From contig VGBQ01000015.1 of the NCBI GenBank assembly GCA_016870425.1, forward strand, positions 1 to 22,072: a stretch of DNA of 22,072 nt, written 5' to 3'. Of the stretch, positions 15,016 to 21,936 are shown in pieces. Below the pieces are notes generated by a model, which saw only the letters and a program-made list of their open reading frames with translations, was not told where the DNA came from and ran no database searches. The DNA comes from Actinomycetota bacterium (GTDB lineage: Bacteria; Actinomycetota; Actinomycetes; S36-B12). Every line of letters begins with the position of its first letter. Position 1 is the stretch's first letter. A program made the translations under genes and the position numbers.

Positions 15016-16001
15016 TGGCCCGCCATGCTCGACAGCAGCGCATCCTGGACGATGCGCTGGGCCGCCAGAGCATCGTGACGCGCCTGGGCCTGCTTGAGGC
15101 CGGCCATGTCGAGAGAGTCCAGTGCGCGGTAGATCGCCTTGAGCATGCGGATGGACAGGCGTGCCGCCTCCACCGTGTCCTCGCGGAAGGGGAACTGGTC
15201 GAGCTGCCAGACGCCCTGCCAGTCGTTGATCCGCAGTGTGTAGAAGAACTCGAAGATCTCCGTGAGGTGCACGGTGCCGACGACGAGGTCGTCATCCCAG
15301 CCTCGGAGGTTGTCGTTGACATCCATGCCGTAGAGGAGCCCGTGATCGATGAGGAGCTGAGCCGCATCCGCAGGGGACTCGCCACCGTAGAGCGCGTGGC
15401 CAAAGTCGAGCAGGACGCCCACGTTGTCCAGGCCCACCTGCTGGATGCCGAGGATCGAGCGCGCCGCGGAATCCCACGTCATCTTGACGCGCGGCTCACG
15501 GGGCTTGTATTCGATGGCAATACGCAGATCGGGATTGGCCGCGGCAAGGTCTCGCATGCCGTCCACGGCCAGCTGCCACAGGTCGTGATGGTTGACCTGG
15601 AAGGGATAGTCCCAGCCGTCTTGGCCTGGCCAGATCTTGAGGTACTGCCCGTCGAGCGCACGCACGATGTCAGCGGCTTCATTCATGCGGTCGAGCGCTT
15701 CCGCGCGCACTCCCGGGTCCGGGTTGGTGAAGGCGCCCTTGCCGAAGCGACGCAGGTAGATCTCGGGGGTGATGCCCGTGACAAAGAGCCCATGGGCCCG
15801 CAGCGCGTCACGGACCTCCTCCAGCGTGACACCTGGCGTGAAGGGATAGGGCACATCCACGGCAGCCAGCTCACCCACCTCCGCGGCCCGCTCGATCATC
15901 TCGATCGTCGACACCGCAGGCGCGTAGCCATCGGTGGCGTAGCGATCGACGTAACTGGCGAAGTGCCAGAGTCCTGCACCGAACGGCGGGTACTGCGTCA
16001 T
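15012..16001 (-). CDS. Xylose-isomerase-like TIM-barrel sugar isomerase (candidate D-apiose isomerase)
   Basis: A 329-residue member of the xylose isomerase-like/AP endonuclease 2 superfamily. Putative metal and substrate residues are E164 in IAIEYKPREPR, D199 and H202 in LLDFGHALYGGE, and D227-D230 in GMDVNDN. No signal peptide. The superfamily covers aldose-ketose isomerases, epimerases and nucleases; the surrounding kinase and transketolase genes argue for an aldose-ketose isomerase acting first in the pathway. The ATG at 16001 has GAGGAG five bases upstream, a strong site. It follows the kinase by 39 bases and overlaps the transketolase N-subunit by four bases. Substrate identity (D-apiose, or another branched or short sugar such as L-rhamnose-type substrates) is not determined by the sequence. 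Confidence 0.85.
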   Translation of the reverse strand: MTQYPPFGAGLWHFASYVDRYATDGYAPAVSTIEMIERAAEVGELAAVDVPYPFTPGVTLEEVRDALRAHGLFVTGITPEIYLRRFGKGAFTNPDPGVRAEALDRMNEAADIVRALDGQYLKIWPGQDGWDYPFQVNHHDLWQLAVDGMRDLAAANPDLRIAIEYKPREPRVKMTWDSAARSILGIQQVGLDNVGVLLDFGHALYGGESPADAAQLLIDHGLLYGMDVNDNLRGWDDDLVVGTVHLTEIFEFFYTLRINDWQGVWQLDQFPFREDTVEAARLSIRMLKAIYRALDSLDMAGLKQAQARHDALAAQRIVQDALLSSMAGQ

Positions 16002-16040
16002 GTCATCTCCTCGTGGTCGTGCGTGGGATAGCCGTGCATG

Positions 16041-17510
16041 TCAACTCACGCCCGTGAAGCGAGCGCGTGCCACTTCGTCGCGCCAGCGCCCCCGGGCCTG
16101 CTGACGCGTGTCCTCGTCCATCTGCGGTGCGACCGGTGCATCCGTGGCGAGCACTGGACCGGGGCGGCCGAGGTTCTCGGCTGCCAGCCGTGCGGCGCCG
16201 AGAGCCGACAGGGATGCTTCGCGCGAGCGCACGACCGGTCGACCGAGCAGATCCGCCTGGATGGCCACGAGGAGGTCCGACGATGACGCCGCGCCGTCCA
16301 TGTGGAGCACCTCCAGCCGCACCTGCCCGTCGCGCTCCATGGCCTCCACCACATCGACCACCTGGTGCGCGACGCACTCGAGGGCAGCGCGCGCGAGGTG
16401 AGCGGAGGATGTCTGCGAGGTCATCCCGCTGAGAGTGGCGACCGCTGACCTGTCCCAGTGCGGGGCACCCAAACCCGTGAATGCGGGCACGAGCGTGACA
16501 CCGCCGGAGCTATCCACCGAGGACGCTGCCTCCGTGACCACGACGCCTCCGGGGCGCGAAGCGCCGGCGTCGACGAGGGAGGCAACCCAGTCGATCGCCT
16601 GACCCGTGGCCAGGATGTTGCCCTCTCGTGCGTACGTCGCCCCACCCACCGCTGACGCATGACCGCGTGACCAGGCGATCGTGGTGTCGACACCGGCCGC
16701 ACCGGTCGACAGGAGCGGCAGGCGCGTCATGAGCGACGTGCCGGTGCCGTACGTCGCCTTGGCCTGCCCCGCGACTCCGTATGCGAAGAGCGCCGCATGG
16801 GAGTCAGCCATGACGGCGCACACGGGCAGCCCAGCGGGCACGGGCAGGCCTGCTCGAGTCTCGCCGAAGCCAGCGTCGCTCGCGCGGACGTCGGGCAGCA
16901 CCGAGCGAGGGATGGCGAAGGCATCGAGGAGGCTGTCGTCCCAGTCGCCCGTGGCGAGGGACAGCAGCAGCGTGCGCGATGCGTTGCCGGTCTCTATGGC
17001 CACATCGCCGGTGAGTGCACGCACAATCCAGGCATCGACTGTGCCGACGACGACATCACGGGTTCGCGCATCGTGCTCATCGAGAAGCCAGCGCATCTTG
17101 GGCGCGGAGTACATCGTGTCCACGGTGAGGCCGGTGAGTTCGCGCACACGCACGCGATCGGCCTGACTCCACTCGGACAGGGACGCAGCAGCACGCGAGT
17201 CCTGCCAGCTGATGACCGGGCCTATCGGCTCACCGGATCTCCGGTCCCACATCACGACCGACTCGCGCTGGTTGGCGAGGGCGACGCCCACCACGTGGGC
17301 TCCCCCACTCGCGCTCAGGGCAGCACCAGCCGCAGCCCAGGTGGCGTCCGCGAGCTCCACGGGATCCTGCTCGACGCACCCCGGGCCGGTCACGCTCACG
17401 GAGACGGGCACCGCCGCGCGCGCAAGCACGTGGCCGTCCACAAGCGAGACCACCAGGGCTTTGGCCGATGACGTCCCCACGTCGAGCGCGAGGATCGCGT
17501 CCGATGCCAT
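16041..17510 (-). CDS. FGGY-family sugar kinase, glycerol-kinase-like (candidate apulose kinase)
   Basis: A 489-residue carbohydrate kinase with two actin-like domains. The first phosphate loop is ALDVGTSSAK (8-17). ANQRESVVMW (79-88) and ISWQDSRAA (100-108) follow, the catalytic Asp is D236 in VMADSHAALF, ATP loops include TYGTGTSLM (253-261), and FTGLGAPHWD and the C-terminal LHMDGAASSSDLLVAIQADL are FGGY signature regions. Several blocks look like glycerol kinase, but the operon points to a ketose. The ATG at 17510 has AGGAG six bases upstream. This is the promoter-proximal gene of the sugar operon and begins just downstream of the inverted-repeat operator. In the D-apiose hypothesis it would make apulose 4-phosphate. 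Confidence 0.9.
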   Translation of the reverse strand: MASDAILALDVGTSSAKALVVSLVDGHVLARAAVPVSVSVTGPGCVEQDPVELADATWAAAGAALSASGGAHVVGVALANQRESVVMWDRRSGEPIGPVISWQDSRAAASLSEWSQADRVRVRELTGLTVDTMYSAPKMRWLLDEHDARTRDVVVGTVDAWIVRALTGDVAIETGNASRTLLLSLATGDWDDSLLDAFAIPRSVLPDVRASDAGFGETRAGLPVPAGLPVCAVMADSHAALFAYGVAGQAKATYGTGTSLMTRLPLLSTGAAGVDTTIAWSRGHASAVGGATYAREGNILATGQAIDWVASLVDAGASRPGGVVVTEAASSVDSSGGVTLVPAFTGLGAPHWDRSAVATLSGMTSQTSSAHLARAALECVAHQVVDVVEAMERDGQVRLEVLHMDGAASSSDLLVAIQADLLGRPVVRSREASLSALGAARLAAENLGRPGPVLATDAPVAPQMDEDTRQQARGRWRDEVARARFTGVS

Positions 17511-17533
17511 GCCCCACTCCTGCGCCTGGACCT

Positions 17534-17567
17534 ATGAATCAATATTCACACACGTAAGTTGATTCAT
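17534..17567. promoter_or_regulatory. Inverted-repeat operator of the sugar operon
   Basis: ATGAATCAA (17534-17542) and TTGATTCAT (17559-17567) are perfect complements with a 16-base spacer. A third half-site ATTCA (17544-17548) pairs with the first to give TGAAT-N4-ATTCA. The motif lies 24-57 bases before the kinase start in the only AT-rich patch of the region, as expected for a SorC-type repressor site overlapping a promoter. I cannot place -35 and -10 with confidence. Confidence 0.6.
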
Positions 17568-17660
17568 GACCCTAGCCCGCCTGTGAGGCAGGGTCAAGCG
17601 CTCGACGGGCCCACCCGGTGTGATCGTCAGCCGGAAGGGAGCCGCTCGGCCAGCCAGATG

Positions 17661-17737
17661 CGCCTCCTGACGAGCCACATGGTTGCATTCGGTGCCTTGG
17701 CAGGGGGATTTCCAACCATGTGGCTCGTCAGGACGCG
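17661..17737. repeat. Long hairpin, copy 2 of a 69-bp repeat family
   Basis: A perfect 21-bp stem (17665-17685 with 17713-17733) extends by three more pairs beyond one mismatch, with a 27-base loop. The core is 69 bp, has the same 11-bp ends and shares TGCC...CAGGGGG inside with the copy at 6529-6597, while the inner stem sequence differs but stays paired. It sits between the sugar operon and the Cys-rich small protein. Confidence 0.85.
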
Positions 17738-17790
17738 GCTACCCGTCGCTGAGGCGTCTTGTCATCTCGTTCCGCGCTCCGCCTGTCCAT

Positions 17791-17823
17791 CCCCGCGGTT
17801 CTGGAGGACAAAACCGTCGCGGG
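17791..17823 (-). terminator. Imperfect hairpin after the Cys-rich small protein
   Basis: CCCGCGACGGTT pairs with AACCGCGGG across an 11-base loop, with a short bulge (right arm 17812-17823, left arm 17792-17800). It begins six bases beyond the stop codon at 17829 on the minus strand. It is a plausible terminator, although the stem is bulged and no T-run follows. Confidence 0.35.
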
Positions 17824-17828
17824 AGGGC

Positions 17829-18023
17829 CTAACCGGTCGTCTTCCTGCCGCCCCCGAAGAGGCGCCGGAAGAAGGAGTGCTCCTTCTTCCAGGCAGCCTT
17901 CTCCTGGGCGGTGCACCTGCAGCGCTGGTTCTTGGGCACGCCGGCGAGCACCTGGCTGACGTGTTGGCCGCACCCGGCCCACGACGCCTTGTCGCACCTC
18001 GGGCAGGTCACCTGTCGACACAT
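17829..18023 (-). CDS. Small Cys-rich zinc-ribbon-like protein
   Basis: A 64-residue protein, MCRQVTCPRCDKASWAGCG at its N-terminus, with C2, C7, C10, C18, C35, C37 and H21, then VLAGVPKNQRC and a basic tail. CPxC, WAGCGxHV and LAGVPxxQRC are recognisable marks of a widespread family of tiny uncharacterised proteins; the cysteines suggest a bound metal, probably zinc. The ATG at 18023 lacks a ribosome binding site, but a TATGCT hexamer ends six bases upstream, so the transcript would begin at the ATG (leaderless). A CsoR-like palindrome overlaps that hexamer. The gene diverges from the HU gene. Function unknown. Confidence 0.8.
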   Translation of the reverse strand: MCRQVTCPRCDKASWAGCGQHVSQVLAGVPKNQRCRCTAQEKAAWKKEHSFFRRLFGGGRKTTG

Positions 18024-18029
18024 AGCCGC

Positions 18030-18048
18030 AGCATACCCCAGGGGGTAT
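18030..18048 (-). promoter_or_regulatory. Leaderless promoter -10 overlapped by a CsoR-like palindrome
   Basis: ATACCCC-AG-GGGGTAT (18033-18048) is a perfect 7-bp inverted repeat with the ATACCCC...GGGGTAT form typical of CsoR/RcnR-family operators. Its edge overlaps the minus-strand hexamer TATGCT (18035-18030), which lies six bases from the start codon of the Cys-rich protein. Binding there would block that promoter. No CsoR gene is in the window and no -35 is clear. Confidence 0.5.
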
Positions 18049-18096
18049 TGGGCCCCTCATGGCGGCGTGGCGCTCTCGCACGTGGCGCTGTCACGG

Positions 18097-18120
18097 TATA
18101 GTAAACCGACAATCGTTTTC
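18097..18120 (+). promoter_or_regulatory. HU promoter -10 and imperfect Zur-like palindrome
   Basis: TATAGT at 18097-18102 is a near-consensus -10. Just downstream, GACAATCGTTTTC (18108-18120) is an imperfect palindrome; its complement reads GAAAACGATTGTC, similar in look to actinobacterial Zur boxes (TGAAAA...TTTTCA) but with one half-site mismatch. It would sit at the transcription start. The -35 is not recognisable. Confidence 0.35.
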
Positions 18121-18134
18121 ATTAGGAGGCACAC

Positions 18135-18428
18135 ATGAGCACGACACCCTGGGGCAAGACGGAACTGCGCACTGCCATCGTCGAACGAAGCGGGATCCCT
18201 GCAGGCATGGTGGACGGCGTACTCGCCGCGCTCGCGAGCGTTGTCGTCGAGCAGGTCTCCCAGGGCACGAAGCTCCAGATCCCTGGCGTCGCCACGATCG
18301 ACGTGGTCCAGAGGTCAGCGCGCACCGGTCGCAACCCGCAGACAGGAGAGACCATGGAGATCCCCGCGCGACGTGCGGTCAAGATCACTCCGAGCGCACC
18401 CCTCAAGCGCGCAGCCGCCGGTGCGTGA
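18135..18428 (+). CDS. HU-family histone-like DNA-binding protein
   Basis: A 97-residue HU/IHF-fold protein. Residues 7-45 are the helical dimer platform. GTKLQIPGVATIDVVQRSAR is the first strand region, and RNPQTGETMEIPAR carries the diagnostic GRNPxTGE arm tip that inserts into the DNA minor groove. The C-terminus is a short Ala/Lys/Arg tail and not the long lysine-rich tail of the mycobacterial housekeeping HupB, so this is probably an accessory HU. The ATG has AGGAGG six bases upstream. Its last eight bases overlap the start of the following zinc-ribbon gene. Confidence 0.92.
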   Translation: MSTTPWGKTELRTAIVERSGIPAGMVDGVLAALASVVVEQVSQGTKLQIPGVATIDVVQRSARTGRNPQTGETMEIPARRAVKITPSAPLKRAAAGA

Positions 18429-18630
18429 CTCCGCATCCCCCGCGCCCGCACTGATCGACCAGCGCGGCGTACCCACCCACGAATGCGTGTGCTGTGGCTG
18501 CAACATCTTCGTCATTCGCGCATCGTTTGAGGACTACGACATCGCTGCGTGGTTTCTCGAGGGCGAGTGCGCGGGATGCGGATGCCCGGTGACCGTCCCG
18601 TGTCCCGCCGACGACCCGGAGCGCCTCTAG
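18421..18630 (+). CDS. Small zinc-ribbon protein in operon with HU
   Basis: A 69-residue protein starting at the GTG at 18421, inside the end of the HU gene (8-base overlap). Cysteines at 22, 24, 25, 27 (HECVCCGC), 50, 53, 55 (CAGCGC) and 61 suggest a zinc ribbon flanking a conserved-looking core FEDYDIAAWFLEGEC. Short proteins with this CxCxxx-FED-xxAxxF-xxxEC layout occur in actinobacteria and in some of their phages, to my recollection without known function. No ribosome binding site of its own is visible, so translation is likely coupled to HU. Its TAG shares the palindrome CTAG with the stop of the convergent metallophosphoesterase. Confidence 0.75.
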   Translation: MRDSASPAPALIDQRGVPTHECVCCGCNIFVIRASFEDYDIAAWFLEGECAGCGCPVTVPCPADDPERL

Positions 18631-20105
18631 CGGCCTGCGCTCGCAAGCGGGTCGGGCTGCCACCAGACGGTGTTACGCGCGTCGGGGAGTCCCTCGCGCA
18701 CGGCCTGGATGCCGTCGCGGTCGTGATAGTCGTTGGCCGACAGGACTCGCGAGATCGACGCCAGTCCGCCATGGTCGTCGAGACCATCGGCTGACCAGCT
18801 CACCGGGGCCGCGTGGTCGAGCAGCGTGCTGCGCATCGCGATGGCGCCGTCCGCGCGGATGATCTCGACGACCCGCGCCTGCTGGGGCCAGTCGATCATC
18901 GATGCGGTCGTGATCTCCCAGAATCCCGATCTGTCGGCGCGCTCATGCCACAGCGAGGCATGGGCATGCACATGGCCGCTGAACCATGCGATGACCTGGG
19001 GGTGATCCAGGAGTAGGTGCACGACCTCAGCGGCAAGGTGCCGCGGCTCGTCACGCGTGTAGGCATTCGTGAGGCACCAGGATGGATGGTGCGAGGTGAC
19101 AATGACGTAGCGATCGGCTGACTGCTCCAGCACGTCGCGCAGCCACGCCAGGTGCGCCGCGCCGATCGATCCCTGCCAGCCGCCGTAGGGATTGACGGTG
19201 TCCATGGCGATGAACCGGACTCCCCCGACGTCGCGCACCCACGGGGAGTTGAGCTCCTCGCGCTCGAGCAGACGGCGCCGCTCGTCCGCCGCGATGGGCA
19301 CCGTGGGCGAGGCCGGCGTATGCACATATCTCGCAGGTCCCAGGGGTGCCACACCCTCCAGCGTGAGCAGGGGCGTGCCCCCCGGTGGCAACCCCACGAC
19401 TCGCCTGTCCCCCACCGCGAGGCTGCGCAGTTCAGGATCGGGCGCGACGGTGCCTTGCAGCAGGGCATCGTGGTTGCCGGGTACGGCGTACCACGGCACG
19501 GAGACGCCCGGCGAAACCACCGGACGCCTCGCAGCCTCAACGAGCCCCGGGATGAGCGGATAGCCAAAGCGAGACGTGGGCATGTCGGGGCCAGCGCCAC
19601 CCGCGGGGCCGTCGGGATGCCAGTAGCGCGCATCCCAGGGATGACCCTCACTCGAACCCACCCACTGACTCACCTGCGGATCCCCGCTCCAGGGCTCGAT
19701 GCGGCCACCATTGAGGACCTGCGCGCACCACGATTGCTCGTTGGCCTGTGCGTTGTCGATGAGGTCACCCGTGACGATGACGGCATCGACGTCGGCGGCG
19801 TGAGCGTTGATGGCCTCGACAAGGGAGGTGAGCACCTGGACGGTGAGGATCTCCTGCGGGCGATACGTGCCAACCTCGCCCAGGCGCAGGCGATAGATCG
19901 AGTCAGGATCTGAGAGGCGGTCGAGGTACTCCAGGCGAGCCGGGGATTCGGCATCGCACACGTGAGTGTCGGACACATGCACGACGCGAGCCAGGACCTC
20001 GCCCGGGACGCTCTCGGCCAGGTCCTGCCGGGTGACGGTCAGCTCGGACCAGCCGCGCTCGTCGGGGGCCGCGAAGGCGATGCGGGCCTCGGGTTCGATG
20101 GTCAC
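18627..20105 (-). CDS. Metallophosphoesterase with long insertions
   Basis: A 492-residue calcineurin-like phosphoesterase. Metal-binding motifs appear in order: HVSDTHV (D46, H48), VTGDLIDN (D114, N118), PGNHDALL (N211, H212), VTSHHPSW, and FSGHVHAHASLWHE. Inserts of about 90 residues between the GDxxDN and GNHD blocks and about 130 before the HH block make it much longer than simple family members, as in the actinobacterial PPA1498-type metallophosphoesterases. No signal peptide or twin-arginine motif is visible, so it is probably cytoplasmic. The GTG start lies two bases after the ABC ATPase stop, with GAGGG about six bases upstream, so it is the last gene of the transporter operon and may act on the imported compound. 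Substrate unknown. Confidence 0.88.
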   Translation of the reverse strand: MTIEPEARIAFAAPDERGWSELTVTRQDLAESVPGEVLARVVHVSDTHVCDAESPARLEYLDRLSDPDSIYRLRLGEVGTYRPQEILTVQVLTSLVEAINAHAADVDAVIVTGDLIDNAQANEQSWCAQVLNGGRIEPWSGDPQVSQWVGSSEGHPWDARYWHPDGPAGGAGPDMPTSRFGYPLIPGLVEAARRPVVSPGVSVPWYAVPGNHDALLQGTVAPDPELRSLAVGDRRVVGLPPGGTPLLTLEGVAPLGPARYVHTPASPTVPIAADERRRLLEREELNSPWVRDVGGVRFIAMDTVNPYGGWQGSIGAAHLAWLRDVLEQSADRYVIVTSHHPSWCLTNAYTRDEPRHLAAEVVHLLLDHPQVIAWFSGHVHAHASLWHERADRSGFWEITTASMIDWPQQARVVEIIRADGAIAMRSTLLDHAAPVSWSADGLDDHGGLASISRVLSANDYHDRDGIQAVREGLPDARNTVWWQPDPLASAGR

Positions 20106-20107
20106 GT

Positions 20108-21136
20108 TCAGCCCTCGATCAGGACGATCGCGTCGACGTCATCACGCAGACGCACCCGCACGCGGTCGCCCATCGTGGCTCCCCCGAACTCAGAGGTGAG
20201 CACGTCGGCGATCAGCGTGCTGCCGCCGTGATCGACCGTCAACCGAGTGAGCGGTCCGAGGAAGACCACCTCCCGGACGGTGTCATCCCCGGCAGCGTCT
20301 ACGTCGACCGCGATCTGCTCGGGCCTGATCGCCGCCAGGGTCGCCCCGTCCACCGTCTGGCTGGCCGACACCGAGCGATTGAGCACGCGCCAGCGATCGC
20401 CATCGACCTGAGCGGGGATGCGGTTGACGGTGCCGACGAAGCCCGCGACGAAAGCGCTGTCGGGCTGCTCGTAGAGAGCCCGCGGAGGGTCGATTTGCTC
20501 GAGGCGACCGTGGCTCATCACACCGACGCGATCGGCGATCGCCAGCGCCTCATGCTGATCGTGGGTCACGAAAAGTGTCGTCACCCCGATCTCACGCTGC
20601 ACGCGACGGATCTCCTCGCGCAGCGAATCGCGAACCTTGGCATCGAGAGCGGACAGCGGCTCGTCGAGGAGCAGCACGCGCGGGTTCGACGCGAGAGCCC
20701 GGGCGAGAGCCACGCGCTGCCGCTGCCCTCCGGACATCTGGTGGGGAAACTTGTCGGCATGCGGGGTGAGGCCCGTGACTTCCAGGAGTCGGTCGATCGT
20801 GTCCTTGCGCTCCGCGCTGCCCGCTTTGCGCAACTTGAGGGCAAACTCGACGTTCTCTCGACCGGTCATATTGGGGAAGAGGCTGTATTCCTGGAAGACC
20901 ATGCCGAAGTTGCGCTTCGGCGTGGGGACGTAGGTGATGTCCTCGCCGCCCACAGTCACGGAACCGGCATCGGCCTTCTCGAATCCCGCCAAGATGCGCA
21001 GGGCGGTGGTCTTGCCACAGCCGCTGGGGCCCAGGAGGCACACGAGCTCGCCGGATTCGATCTCGAGGGTGAAGTCGCTCAGTGCCACCGTCGAGCCGAA
21101 CTCCTTGCGAATCCCAGACATGAATACTTTCGCCAT
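20108..21136 (-). CDS. ABC importer ATP-binding protein (PotA-like, with TOBE domain)
   Basis: A 342-residue ATPase for a type I importer of the polyamine/ferric iron/aminoethylphosphonate group. Walker A is GPSGCGKTT (36-44), the Q-loop is FQEYS (Q82), the signature SGGQRQRVALARAL begins at 135, Walker B is LLLDEP (155-160), and the switch His is in VTHDQHEAL. Residues from about 240 form a TOBE-type regulatory domain. The ATG at 21136 overlaps the permease stop by one base (TGATG); the frame extends far upstream but that part is out-of-frame permease sequence. It powers the two permeases encoded just upstream. The transported substrate cannot be told without the binding protein. Confidence 0.95.
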   Translation of the reverse strand: MAKVFMSGIRKEFGSTVALSDFTLEIESGELVCLLGPSGCGKTTALRILAGFEKADAGSVTVGGEDITYVPTPKRNFGMVFQEYSLFPNMTGRENVEFALKLRKAGSAERKDTIDRLLEVTGLTPHADKFPHQMSGGQRQRVALARALASNPRVLLLDEPLSALDAKVRDSLREEIRRVQREIGVTTLFVTHDQHEALAIADRVGVMSHGRLEQIDPPRALYEQPDSAFVAGFVGTVNRIPAQVDGDRWRVLNRSVSASQTVDGATLAAIRPEQIAVDVDAAGDDTVREVVFLGPLTRLTVDHGGSTLIADVLTSEFGGATMGDRVRVRLRDDVDAIVLIEG

Positions 21137-21936
21137 CACACTCCCGCCGCTTGCAGGTCCATACCGCGCTTGCGCAGCGCGCGAACGCCGATCCAGATGA
21201 TGAGAGCCGTGAGGAGCATGACCGCCAGTGCCAGGGCCATGCCTGCTCGGGGCTCCGAGCGCTGAAACTCCGCCATGAAGGTGGGCAGGGTTTCCTTCAG
21301 CAGCAGTGCCGCGAAGGCAAATTCCCCGAGCACCAGAGCTGCCGTGAGGACAGACGCCGCAATGATGGCGCCGATCATGTTGGGCACCAGCACGCGGACG
21401 ATGATGGTGAAGGTGGACGCCCCCATGACTCGCGCTGCCTCGTAGAGCGTGCGGGCACCGATGGACCTCAACCCCGCGTCCAACGCGCGGTAAGAGAAGG
21501 GCAGCGCCCAGAGCACGTAGAAGGGCACCAGGCTGTAGGGGCTGGCCAGGAACCACGGCACGGTATTGCGGAAGGTGGCGGCCACTCCGACCACGAGTGC
21601 GACAGGCGGCACTACCCAGGGCAGGAGCGTGATCGCCGTCATGAGCGTGCGCAGTTGCGGTGCGCGGATCTCCACGAGGGCTGCGAGCGGGAGCAGCAGG
21701 ACGAGCGTGAGCACGATCGCGAGGACCATGAGCTGGAGGCTGACGATCGTCGCGCGCTGGAACTCCGGGTTGCCGAAGACCTCGATGAGCCCGCTGATAC
21801 TCCAGCCCTCAAGGAGCTTCTCCGGCGTGAGGAGGACGACGGGCACCGACTGGAAGGCAAAGCGAGCCATCGCCAGCAGGGGCACAAAGAAGTAGAGCCC
21901 GAGAAGGATAAGGAAGATGGTGCGCAGGACTTTCAC
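21136..21936 (-). CDS. ABC transporter permease (PotC-like)
   Basis: A 266-residue inner-membrane permease with about six hydrophobic helices, starting with VLRTIFLILLGLYFFVPLL. The cytoplasmic coupling motif is YEAARVMGASTFTIIVRV followed by LVP, a good EAA loop. The start is the GTG at 21936, which forms a GTGA overlap with the stop of the upstream permease; a GTG at 21948 is also in frame but would overlap further. The protein pairs with the partial permease and with the ATPase downstream. Confidence 0.93.
   Translation of the reverse strand: MKVLRTIFLILLGLYFFVPLLAMARFAFQSVPVVLLTPEKLLEGWSISGLIEVFGNPEFQRATIVSLQLMVLAIVLTLVLLLPLAALVEIRAPQLRTLMTAITLLPWVVPPVALVVGVAATFRNTVPWFLASPYSLVPFYVLWALPFSYRALDAGLRSIGARTLYEAARVMGASTFTIIVRVLVPNMIGAIIAASVLTAALVLGEFAFAALLLKETLPTFMAEFQRSEPRAGMALALAVMLLTALIIWIGVRALRKRGMDLQAAGV

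Noticed and set aside
15075..16031. 318-codon plus-strand frame opposite the isomerase
   Set aside because: No recognisable motif; the minus strand encodes a coherent TIM-barrel protein with good starts and overlaps.
21137..21556. N-terminal extension of the ABC ATPase frame
   Set aside because: The stretch is the permease gene read in another frame; the ATG at 21136 gives the normal ATPase N-terminus.
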